Assembly: GCA_905204385.1 (NCBI GenBank)
Contig: CAJKZL010000138.1
Location: forward strand, 1 to 7,537
Reading direction: 5' to 3'
DNA: 7,537 nt
DNA from: an uncultured Odoribacter sp.
GTDB taxonomy: Bacteria; Bacteroidota; Bacteroidia; Bacteroidales; Marinifilaceae
A program made the position numbers and the translations under genes. The notes beneath the pieces were generated by a model that saw only the letters and a list, made by a program, of their open reading frames with translations, was not told the DNA's origin and did no database searches. Below are positions 1 through 6,722 of this stretch, piece by piece; positions within the stretch are counted from its first letter, which is position 1, and every line of letters begins with the position of its first letter.

Positions 1-1
1 C

Positions 2-262
2 ACCTATTCCCCATCGGATTATCCGGGAAAAGACGTCCGTTTCGCCGTTTTTAAGGAACGCGAAAAAGAGTTATTGCTGGAGGGTTTCCGATGGTTCGAT
101 ATTATCCGTAACGGATATATCCGCGATTTGCTGCCCGGTGGTTATCAGACAGTCACCAATCAAGACCTCGTAGACGGATGTATGTTTCTGGGTATATCGC
201 CCTCCGCTTTCGAACGGAATACTTTAATGCGTCAGAATGCTTATTGGCTAAGGAAATTTTAA
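2..262 (+). CDS. SusD/RagB-like nutrient-binding outer membrane lipoprotein, C-terminal fragment
   Basis: This is the 3' end of a gene that begins before the window; the frame is open from base 2 and stops with TAA at 260-262. SusD-family proteins are surface lipoproteins that cap a SusC TonB-dependent transporter and bind oligosaccharides or peptides for import. The family signature near the C-terminus is visible as KEREKELLLEGFRWFDIIR, matching the usual ER-x-x-E-L-x-x-E-G-x-R-x-x-D-x-x-R pattern, and the protein ends in the short Trp-Leu-Arg-rich tail typical of the family (NAYWLRKF). About 86 residues are visible, against roughly 450-600 for complete members. The fasciclin lipoprotein gene follows after 12 bases, so the two are probably co-transcribed, and a susC-like gene is expected upstream. 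The TTG at 74 is only an internal codon, not a start. The family call is firm; the substrate cannot be told from this tail. Confidence 0.9.
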   Translation, partial: TYSPSDYPGKDVRFAVFKEREKELLLEGFRWFDIIRNGYIRDLLPGGYQTVTNQDLVDGCMFLGISPSAFERNTLMRQNAYWLRKF

Positions 263-274
263 TATAGTAAGAAT

Positions 275-907
275 ATGAAAACTTTGAATATGTTGATTGC
301 CGGATTGTTTCTGGCACTATTGACCGCCTGCGAACCGGCACAGGAAGTTATCGGCGAAGGTACCCTGGCCAGTCCCTATGTAGATTGTTCCATCATGCAA
401 TATTTACGCAACGGCCCTTACAACTGGGACTTGACCGTTGAAATGATAGAGCGTGCAGGACTGACGGAAATGTTCGAAGGGACAGTGGACACTTTACCGG
501 AAATCACTTTTTTGGGCTTCACAAAATTCAGCGTAATGCGCTACGTATACGACCAGGGTAAAGACAGCGTCGCCCAACTGGGGGTGGAAGAATGCCGGGA
601 CCTGGTATTGAGGCATGTGGTGAAAGGCAAACATTTAAAAGAAAGCATTGACTATCAGGATACCTCAATGGAAATTTCCGACCCGAAACAAAAAGGAGGA
701 ACAGATTTTGTGACCCTGGGAGGAGGAATGTTAAAATTTTTCCTGGTTGCCGATGATTATGCCAACGTTCCGGGGGCCGGAGCCGTTCACATGGGTATAT
801 ATTCCATATCCGCCGGCAGCAAGGTTCCCACTGCTTCCATCGATATTCAACCCTTGAACGGGGTGGTTCACTCCTTAAGCGATAATTATGAACTCGGAAA
901 AATTTAA
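275..907 (+). CDS. Fasciclin-domain lipoprotein of a Sus-like operon
   Basis: Predicted 210-residue lipoprotein. The N-terminus MKTLNMLIAGLFLALLTAC is a signal peptide with lipobox L-T-A-C, giving lipidated Cys19. The rest resembles one fasciclin (FAS1) domain: a Tyr-Leu-Arg segment, then a helix with IERAGL (about 58-63), then TLPEITFLGFTKFSV where FAS1 proteins have T-x-F-A-P-t-n-x-A-F, then a middle VLRHVVKGKHL segment, and finally the closing I-x-x-L-N-G-V-V-H-x-L-S motif near the C-terminus. FAS1 domains are adhesion or ligand-binding modules. In Bacteroidetes, fasciclin lipoproteins often sit right after SusC/SusD pairs and probably help surface binding. After Cys19 the sequence is E-P-A-Q-E, which has less acidic charge than the surface-export signals of the downstream lipoproteins. 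The start at 275 gives a complete signal peptide. There is no Shine-Dalgarno sequence, as usual in Bacteroidetes. The FAS1 match is by eye and somewhat divergent. Confidence 0.8.
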   Translation: MKTLNMLIAGLFLALLTACEPAQEVIGEGTLASPYVDCSIMQYLRNGPYNWDLTVEMIERAGLTEMFEGTVDTLPEITFLGFTKFSVMRYVYDQGKDSVAQLGVEECRDLVLRHVVKGKHLKESIDYQDTSMEISDPKQKGGTDFVTLGGGMLKFFLVADDYANVPGAGAVHMGIYSISAGSKVPTASIDIQPLNGVVHSLSDNYELGKI

Positions 908-977
908 TCACCCGGATCGGAAAACAGGCCAGATCGCCCGGCTTAAGAATTTCAACCGATCATTAAATACTTAGGTT

Positions 978-1505
978 ATGAAATTGAATATTATAGGAAT
1001 AATCGCTGCTATCCTGAATTTTGGAAGTTGCCATGACGTGGCCGTAGGATTCCTTATTGTAGATCAGGCCTCTTACGATAAAGACTCCCTGGTAGTACGG
1101 ATAAAACTCGATACCGCCCGGGGAGATTTCAACCCCGAATTCCAGAAATACCTGGACTTCGGCTATTCTTACCTCTACGTCCGGGATTCGTTAAACATTG
1201 AAGAAAGAGTCAATTATGGAGCCGACTATAAGGAATACGTCATGGAGGGCCGAAGCTGGGTAAGCTCCAAAATCGAAGGAGTGCAGGGCACTATGCCGGT
1301 ATACACCCGGATCAAAGACATCGAATCGGACGACGGAGATCCGGAGATTATGAAAAAGGAGCTGAAAGTCCGTGGAGACGGGACCCTCATCCTGCCTACT
1401 TTCATCCAGTCGCCTGTCGGGCGGTACTGGATTTCGCTGAGTTTTTCCAACGAAGGCTACTCCAAAGACCTCGACCGTATTTTTACAATCATTGTAACGG
1501 AATAG
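978..1505 (+). CDS. Unrecognised lipoprotein preceding the M6 protease
   Basis: Predicted 175-residue protein with a short hydrophobic leader and lipobox F-G-S-C (Cys18), so probably a lipoprotein; the residues after Cys (H-D-V-A-V-G) are not a strong acidic surface-export signal. I do not recognise the family. The mature part alternates short hydrophobic stretches with charged turns and looks beta-rich, for example the LVVRIKLDTARGDF and RYWISLSFSNEGYS stretches, with an acidic loop around IESDDGDPE. It contains no obvious catalytic motif. It starts 70 bases after the fasciclin gene, the widest gap in the operon, and its TAG stop lies 3 bases before the ATG of the M6 protease, so translation of the two may be coupled. 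Position suggests an accessory periplasmic or surface binding protein of the SusD/protease system, by context only. It resembles in layout the small lipoproteins carried by many Bacteroidetes Sus-type loci. Confidence 0.75.
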   Translation: MKLNIIGIIAAILNFGSCHDVAVGFLIVDQASYDKDSLVVRIKLDTARGDFNPEFQKYLDFGYSYLYVRDSLNIEERVNYGADYKEYVMEGRSWVSSKIEGVQGTMPVYTRIKDIESDDGDPEIMKKELKVRGDGTLILPTFIQSPVGRYWISLSFSNEGYSKDLDRIFTIIVTE

Positions 1506-1508
1506 TTT

Positions 1509-3850
1509 ATGAAAAAAATAGGATGTATTCTTGTTTTCCTGTATCTCATGCCTCTGCTTTCCTTAAAGGCCGTCAATGCCTATCCGTTTCCGGTAAGCCT
1601 GAAGTTGCCCGACGGAACCAGCCTTGCGGTAAGGATATACGGGGATGAACATTTCAGCTACAGGACTACGGCAGACGGACATTTTATCGCAAAGGGCGCC
1701 GATGGTTTCTATTATATGCGGATTGGGACCCTACCGGCGTTCTTCGCCCGGGTGAACTCAGGGCACACGATGCTTCTGCCCGTTCTGCTGCCGAACAAAT
1801 GGCTTTGGCCATGCGTTCTAAGTCGGTCCCGCCGTCGGTGCGTACCGGCTGGCAAAACCGCCGGATGAAGCTAAGCCGTTCAGGCGAAATACGCACACAG
1901 AACGGATTTCCCGTACAGGGAAGTCCGAAATCATTGGTCCTGCTGGTTAGTTTTTCCGATGTGAAGTTTCAAATCCCTGCTGCGGATTTCGATGACATGT
2001 TGAATACCCCCGGTTACGCAGGAAACGGAGCAACCGGAAGTGCCCGGGATTATTATTCGGACAATTCAAACGGATTATTTACACCCCGGTTTGTGGTTTT
2101 CGGTCCGGTACAACTCCCCCGCAATATGGCTTATTATGGACAAGACGAAGGCAGCAGACACGACATCCATGCCCAAGATATGGTAATCGAAGCCTGCCGG
2201 GCAGCCGATCAGGCAGGACTCGATTTTACACAATTCGATGCAGACGGAGACGGCGTGATCGATAATATCTTTATTTATTATGCCGGATACAATGAAGCCG
2301 AATTCGGTCCGGAGGAAAGTATATGGCCCCATCGTTCCTATGTACAGGGAAATATTATGTTTGACGGATTACGCCTGAATAACTATGCCTGTTCCTCTGA
2401 ACTGAAAGGCAACTCAGGACAGCAAATGGCTACCATCGGGACTTTATGTCATGAGTTTGCCCACGTATTGGGATTGCCGGATTTATACGATACGAACGGC
2501 GATACGGACGGAAAAAGCTGGGGAGTGTATAATTACTCCCTGATGTGTTCCGGGAACTATAACAATGAAAGCCGTACACCGCCCAGTCTGAGCGTAGTGG
2601 AACGTAGTATGATCGGATGGCTGGAGCCTACCGAGCTGACGGCAAAAGGAAATTATAGCCTGGGGCCGCTCAGTAATAACGAAGCCTATTATTATACAAC
2701 CGACGCCGAGGGAGAGATTTTTATGCTGGAGAACCGGCAATGGGAAAAATGGGATATGCCTCTGCCGGGACACGGCTTATTGATTTATCACATAGACCGC
2801 TCCCAACGGATGGTAGCAGGACGCACGGCCGCAAGCCACTGGGATCTGGCCAACAACAGCGTGAATAATGTAGCTTCCCATCCTTGTCTGGAGATTATTC
2901 CGGCAAACGGAATATACGGTCCGCCAGACGGCGGGGGAAGCGGTATCTTTTTCCCGGGTTCCACCGGAGTCACCCGCTTCACTGCCGACGGCACCCCCTC
3001 TTCACGCCCCTGGTCGGGAATAGATTTAAAAAGAGACCTTACCGAAATCAGCGAGTCGGGAGGAATCATCCGTTTTTCCTATAGCGGAGGCGCCAATGTT
3101 CCGGTGGAAGAGGTAACTCTGGAACCGGCAGAAGTGGAACTGAATTTACTATCGAGTGTACAGTTGACCGCAAACATCTATCCCACTAATGCGTTGAATA
3201 AAACCTGCGACTGGTATTCTTCAAACCGCAACATAGTAAGCGTAAATGAAAATGGAATAGCGAAAGGTATTGCCGTCGGGGAAGCCGAGATCACTGTCAT
3301 CACCCGGGACGGAGGGTTTCAGGCCAAATGCAAAATCAAAGTGACCCAAAACTTTGCCCGGCAGGAACAAATCCGGGTGACGCAACGGGATATTTGGCTG
3401 AGTTGGGAAAGCAACCCCGAAGTGAGGAAATGGAAAGTGAAATGGAAAAAAACTTCCGCTGCCGACTATACTGTTGCCGAAGCTGATTCGTCCTTATTCA
3501 GGATCAGCGGCTTACAGCCCTCATCTTCCTATAAGGTTCAATTGGTGGCTGAAAAAGAGGAAGAGGCCATCGTACTGGAACAGGAAGTTACAACCGACCC
3601 TATCACTGCACCGTTTGCTGCCATCGGAGGGATAAAAGGGAAATATGTTGCCGGAGAAACACTACGGTTGACCCTGGTAAACGTGCAGACGGATATTGTA
3701 TCGGAAAACTGGACCATCGACGGCAAGCCTCTGTTTATCGGACGGGAAATCAAACCCGAGGCCGGAGAACATGAAATCCGTGTAACCGTGAAAGATAAAT
3801 CCGGAACTACAGAAACAATCGTACGAAAAATAACAATCCAATCCCCATAA
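1509..3850 (+). CDS. Secreted M6-family metalloprotease with Big_2, FN3 and Ig/PKD-like domains, frameshifted
   Basis: Zinc endopeptidase of the M6 (immune inhibitor A-like) family, about 780 residues when the frames are joined. A Sec signal peptide ends near residue 24 (AVNA before YPFP). The propeptide PVSLKLPDGTSLAVRIYGDEH, then a T-x-D-G-x-x-x-x-x-G-x-D-G-F-Y-Y segment, is typical of M6 proteins of this group. The reading frame then shifts (see 1707-1721). The catalytic domain continues in the second frame, with the Ca-binding-like loop DADGDGVIDNIFIYYAG and the zinc motif HEFAHVLGLPD (His315, Glu316, His319, Asp325; HEF codons begin at 2450). C-terminal modules follow: a Big_2 Ig-like domain (about 3098-3349), a fibronectin III-like domain (about 3359-3598) and a last Ig/PKD-like domain to the end. 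No Por-type sorting tail is seen. The catalytic residues are intact, so the gene is functional unless the frameshift is real. It lies 3 bases after the preceding gene and 8 before the next. It probably degrades host or dietary proteins or glycoproteins; the substrate is inferred from context only. Confidence 0.9.
1707..1721 (+). other. Apparent -1 base frameshift in the M6 protease gene
   Basis: The frame that starts at 1509 encodes the signal peptide and propeptide up to Gly-Phe-Tyr-Tyr (codons to 1715) and then reads MRIGTLPAFF and on to a stop at 1866-1868, which is unlike any M6 protein. The frame beginning with TAT at 1715 reads YADWDPTGVLRPGELRAHDA and continues without a stop through the whole catalytic domain. 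Joining them restores the family-like sequence G-F-Y-Y-Y-A-D. The site is the short repeat TATTATAT at 1710-1717, where loss of one base (or gain of two) would produce the shift. Sequencing or assembly error, a real mutation and slippage at the repeat are all possible. Confidence 0.8.
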
Positions 3851-3858
3851 AACAACCT

Positions 3859-4275
3859 ATGAAAAATTATTTGTACTTCGGCTTATTATTGCTGTCCATA
3901 TCCCTGACCGGATGCAAGGACGATTCCGTTGACCGTTCGGAAGACCTGCAACAGCAACAGGATTTTGTAAACACACAGATTCCGGGTATATACCATGGTA
4001 AAGAAATCATTTGGTGTTATGATGCCCAATTACACCAAATAGCTTACAGCGACAAAAGCTGCCGTATTCAAACCGATGCCCAGGATAAATACCTGCACTT
4101 CGGGTTGGCAGAAGTGCCCGGACCGGACAAGGAAACAGATTTATCGCTAACTGCACAAGGGATTCCGGCAATAGAATCAGGCAGTTACCCTGTTAAAACA
4201 TTGAAATTGGACAATAAGCTGGTATGGCTGTGGAACAGCGGAGAATCGAAAGGTTTTCTGATTCGTCTGGAATAA
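3859..4275 (+). CDS. Small unrecognised surface lipoprotein
   Basis: Predicted 138-residue lipoprotein. The leader ends in lipobox L-T-G-C with Cys19, followed at once by K-D-D-S-V-D, which fits the acidic lipoprotein export signal that sends Bacteroidetes lipoproteins to the cell surface. After a Gln-rich linker (DLQQQQDF) the mature domain of about 100 residues looks like a compact beta-rich fold, with GIYHGKEIIWCYDAQLHQIAY early and SYPVKTLKLDNKLVWLWNSG late. I do not recognise a family, and no catalytic motif is visible. Two Cys residues (in IIWCYD and KSCRIQ) could form a disulfide. It begins 8 bases after the M6 protease stop and 20 bases before the BACON gene, so it belongs to the same transcript. 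Its likely job is an accessory to the protease or to substrate binding; this is inferred only from position and predicted location. Confidence 0.75.
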   Translation: MKNYLYFGLLLLSISLTGCKDDSVDRSEDLQQQQDFVNTQIPGIYHGKEIIWCYDAQLHQIAYSDKSCRIQTDAQDKYLHFGLAEVPGPDKETDLSLTAQGIPAIESGSYPVKTLKLDNKLVWLWNSGESKGFLIRLE

Positions 4276-4295
4276 TAACTTAAACTTAAGAGCTT

Positions 4296-5180
4296 ATGAA
4301 TTCGATGAAATTATATCTATTGATGGCGGCGCTACTATGCTTCGCCTCATGCAGCGACGATGACAACACCGAAAGCGGAACTCTGTCATTAGATAAAACC
4401 TCTTTAACCATGAAGAAAGGAGAGGATACACAGGCCGTCCTGATTAGCGGCACTACAGTATGGGAGGCCAGTGTACCCGAAGAAGACAGCTGGTGTTCGG
4501 TGAGGAGAATGAGCGACACGAAACTGGTCGTCATGGCAGAGGCCAACGAAGGACCTGATTACCGGAATACTACCGTTACGGTGAAATCCGGCGGACAAAA
4601 TTTTGAAATCGCGGTACAGCAAATCGGTGAAATCACTTATGTGCTGGACAAGCCTGAAAATCTGCTTTTCAATGCCGCGGGCGATAGCCTGAAAATAGTA
4701 CTCAGTGCCAATTGCGACTGGGAATATACAGTAGACGATACCTGGTGTCATGCAGGCCGGGAAGCGGATACATTGTGGGTTTTTGCCGATACGACTTCTC
4801 TGACCGATTACCGAACCACCCATCTTCACCTTGCCCTGAACGGCAAAGAAAACTATTTTTCTTTTGAAGTCCGGCAGGTTCCTTACATCGCCCCTGAATT
4901 AAGCATCGAGCCTGCACATGGTTCAACACTTATGGTGAATCAAGGAGAAACCGTAGACATCAGAGTAAGTTCTAAATTACCCTGGAATTACAAACTTCAA
5001 TGTTATACCGCAGGTATCGTAGAATTAATCGGCTGTCAGGTAACCGACAACGAAATCTTAAGACTGAGTATCCCGGCAGACATACCGAACTACACAATGG
5101 TCTATGTTTACATATCCTCGGGAGATATGGATTATGCCACCCAATTCTACTTATTGCTGGCAATCGGTTTCCCCCATTAA
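4296..5180 (+). CDS. BACON-domain surface lipoprotein
   Basis: Predicted 294-residue lipoprotein with lipobox F-A-S-C (Cys19) followed by S-D-D-D-N, a strong surface-export signal. Residues about 29-110 form a BACON (Bacteroidetes-associated carbohydrate-binding often N-terminal) domain: LSLDKTSLTMKKGEDT at the start, a central DSWCSV, then N-x-x-x-D-Y-R-x-T-x-V-T-V and a closing V-Q-Q. Residues about 115-196 form a second copy (YVLDKPENLLF, DTWCHA, TDYRTT, FEVRQVP). Residues about 202-294 start like a third copy (LSIEPAHGSTLMVNQGET, then LPWNYKLQC) but diverge and lack the closing Q motif. BACON domains are Ig-like modules found in polysaccharide- and mucin-associated proteins; some bind glycans or mucin, others serve as spacers. 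An in-frame ATG at 4305 (MKLYLL) is an equally good start. The gene has no catalytic domain, so it is probably a surface binding protein of the operon and a paralogue of the next gene. Confidence 0.85.
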   Translation: MNSMKLYLLMAALLCFASCSDDDNTESGTLSLDKTSLTMKKGEDTQAVLISGTTVWEASVPEEDSWCSVRRMSDTKLVVMAEANEGPDYRNTTVTVKSGGQNFEIAVQQIGEITYVLDKPENLLFNAAGDSLKIVLSANCDWEYTVDDTWCHAGREADTLWVFADTTSLTDYRTTHLHLALNGKENYFSFEVRQVPYIAPELSIEPAHGSTLMVNQGETVDIRVSSKLPWNYKLQCYTAGIVELIGCQVTDNEILRLSIPADIPNYTMVYVYISSGDMDYATQFYLLLAIGFPH

Positions 5181-5198
5181 CGATTAAATCCAAATACC

Positions 5199-6383
5199 AT
5201 GAAAAAAAATTATACTATATTCTATCTGTTACTAATCCTGTTCACAGGATTAACGACTTTTGTCTCTTGTGAAGACAAAGACGATAGTGTTACCGGCGAT
5301 CTTTCCTTGTTGCAGGTAAACCCGGATACATTGCGTTTTGTTGTAGAGGGCGGAGAAGCGAAATTGAGCATATGGACTTTATTCACCTGGTTTGCCACCT
5401 CCGATCAGGAGGAATGGTGTAAAGTGAAACGCACCGGAAGTTTGCTTTCCGTTACAGCCCAGACGAATACAGGCGACGAACGAATGACTACCGTACAGGT
5501 AAAGGCCGGAGAACTTGTGAGGAAAGTCGTAGTCATGCAGGAAGGCATGATTCCGGGCCAGACCCTGCGATTGACCAGAGACCGGCTCGAATTGACTTGT
5601 ATGGAGCAAGGAGTAGTCGGTGTAAAAGCTTTGTTACCCTGGGATATTGAAATGCCCGAAGCAGATAAATCCTGGTGTAAGGTGACAAAGAATCCGATGG
5701 GAGGCATTATGGTTACCTTAAGGGGCAATGAGGAACATCACACAGAAATCACCGTGGTATCGGGAGAGGAAAGAAAAACGTTCGAAGTTACCCAGAAAAA
5801 ATATAATTTCACTTACCAGGTAGGCGAATTATATCAAGATGAAAACGGTGAATTCAGTGGCATCATATTCTACCGGGAAAATAATCGGATCGGTATTATC
5901 TCCTTGCTGGAAGGATACACCACTTTTATGGTGCCTGGCGATCCGGATATAAAAAAATATTTCGGCTTTGCAACTTCCGAACATGCCCTGAATCTGGTAA
6001 AAAGGGACTATCCGGATGACTGGCACAGCCGTTTCCCAATGCTTGCCTGGGCTGATGATTTGAACACCCGCTATCATACAAGCGGCTGGTATCTGCTGAA
6101 TACTTCCGATGGAGCTCTGATTGGAGAGACTTATGACCAGCTAAGGGAACAAAATACTTTAGTGGAACTTTGGGGTGGAGAAATATTCCCGATCCGTTTT
6201 ATGGACGGAGGAGGAGAATTGCACACCTTCTTAATGACAATCAGGGAAGAAAAAGACGAATATACAGGATTTTGTTTTTATCATACTGCCTGCATTCTCG
6301 GCAGCCGGGGAGGAGGTGTCGGTGCCCGAAAAAGGGAAGTCAAAGTAAGTTGCCGTGCGGTGAAATATGTCAATCTTCCGTAA
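5199..6383 (+). CDS. BACON-domain lipoprotein with DUF1566/Lcl-like C-terminal domain
   Basis: Predicted 394-residue lipoprotein with lipobox F-V-S-C (Cys24) followed by E-D-K-D-D, a surface-export signal. Two BACON domains follow: about 35-115 (LLQVNPDTLRFVVEGGEA, EEWCKVKR, GDERMTTVQVKAGE, VVMQEG) and about 121-200 (LRLTRDRLELTCMEQG, KSWCKV, FEVTQK). The remaining part, about 205-394, opens with YQVGELYQDENGEFSGIIFY, contains GWYL at 296-299, and ends with CRAVKYVN. This order matches the DUF1566/Lcl family (C-type-lectin or FGE-like fold), whose members read Y-x-V-G-D-x-Y..G-I-V-F-Y..G-W-x-L-P..W-S-S-T..R-x-V-R. The usual W-S-S-T segment is replaced by F-C-F-Y-H-T, so the fold is divergent. 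The domain is often carried by Bacteroidetes surface proteins that may bind ligand. It starts 18 bases after the previous gene and shares its BACON architecture. It is the last gene of the operon, ending 25 bases before the hairpin. Confidence 0.8.
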   Translation: MKKNYTIFYLLLILFTGLTTFVSCEDKDDSVTGDLSLLQVNPDTLRFVVEGGEAKLSIWTLFTWFATSDQEEWCKVKRTGSLLSVTAQTNTGDERMTTVQVKAGELVRKVVVMQEGMIPGQTLRLTRDRLELTCMEQGVVGVKALLPWDIEMPEADKSWCKVTKNPMGGIMVTLRGNEEHHTEITVVSGEERKTFEVTQKKYNFTYQVGELYQDENGEFSGIIFYRENNRIGIISLLEGYTTFMVPGDPDIKKYFGFATSEHALNLVKRDYPDDWHSRFPMLAWADDLNTRYHTSGWYLLNTSDGALIGETYDQLREQNTLVELWGGEIFPIRFMDGGGELHTFLMTIREEKDEYTGFCFYHTACILGSRGGGVGARKREVKVSCRAVKYVNLP

Positions 6384-6408
6384 TAAATACAGTAGTAACA
6401 TTTAATCT

Positions 6409-6440
6409 AAGGCCTGACGGAAACTCCTCTGTCAGGCCTT
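6409..6440. terminator. Intrinsic-type hairpin at the end of the operon
   Basis: AAGGCCTGAC at 6409-6418 pairs perfectly with GTCAGGCCTT at 6431-6440, a 10-bp stem with a 12-base loop in which GGA (6419-6421) may also pair with TCC (6425-6427). It lies 26 bases after the stop of the second BACON gene and 82 bases beyond the end of the - strand cyclophilin tail, so it separates convergent genes and may serve both. The U-tract is weak on either strand (GAATTT on +; TTAGATT on -), so it may work as a processing or stability hairpin as much as a terminator. Confidence 0.75.
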
Positions 6441-6522
6441 GAATTTACCCGGTGTCTGTTTCATTCTATCCAGGAAAATAGAAAAGGACATTGCTCAGAA
6501 ATTCATTCTTGTCTACCCGTGG

Positions 6523-6705
6523 CTATTCCACTACCATTTTTTGAATTACTACGTCTTTCAAAGGACGGGCATGATCGTCGGTTTCTACCCCGGCAATTTT
6601 ATCCACAATCTCCAGGCCTTCGATTACTTCTCCGAAAACAGTGTACTCTCCATCCAGATGAGGTGTCCCTCCCACCGTCGTATAAGCTGCAATCTGCTCT
6701 TCGTC
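6523..6705 (-). pseudogene. Cyclophilin-type peptidyl-prolyl isomerase, C-terminal fragment fused to a foreign ORF
   Basis: The last 55-60 residues of the - strand ORF are the end of a cyclophilin, an enzyme that catalyses cis-trans isomerisation of Xaa-Pro bonds. The key block is AYTTVGGTPHLDGEYTVFGE, followed by V-I-E-G-L-E-I-V-D-K-I. It aligns with the W-L-D-G-K-H-V-V-F-G-K-V segment of human CypA, with the cyclosporin-binding Trp replaced by His, as in many bacterial enzymes. The tail GVETDDHARPLKDVVIQKMV is the usual Bacteroidetes ending. The N-terminal two thirds of the fold, including the catalytic Arg and the F-x-x-x-x-Q-G region, are absent, replaced by a zincin peptidase. As it stands the fragment cannot form a cyclophilin. 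The complete gene presumably belongs to the same Bacteroidales genome as the left part and reads towards it. The right boundary is approximate. Confidence 0.85.
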
Positions 6706-6722
6706 CCATTTTTCAAGAGAAC
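6690..6722. other. Seam between Bacteroidetes-like and Firmicute-like DNA
   Basis: The - strand ORF changes family around the segment S-L-E-K-W-D-E-E-Q-I-A-A-Y (residues 105-117). Left of it is cyclophilin, right of it is a Firmicute zincin. Both families tolerate a D-E-E-Q-x-x-A-Y-like stretch here: zincins of this group often have L-E-x-x-D-E-x-Q-L-x-x-Y, and Bacteroidetes cyclophilins have P-E-Q-x-x-A-Y-T-T-V-G-G. Local identity could therefore have misled an assembler or seeded a crossover. The exact base of the junction cannot be fixed by eye. Confidence 0.65.

Noticed and set aside
908..977. CCGGATCGG and GATCGCCCGG in the gap before the third gene as an operator or hairpin
   Set aside because: The arms pair over only about four bases and no clear palindrome or Bacteroides -7/-33 promoter pattern is present.
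2884..3084. Small ORFs in other frames inside the M6 gene
   Set aside because: They are shadows of the protease reading frame, with Arg/Pro-rich translations and no domain.
1799..3850. Reading the protease as an independent gene starting at 1799
   Set aside because: A start there would lose the signal peptide and propeptide, which are present just upstream in another frame. The frame is also open and family-like back to 1715.
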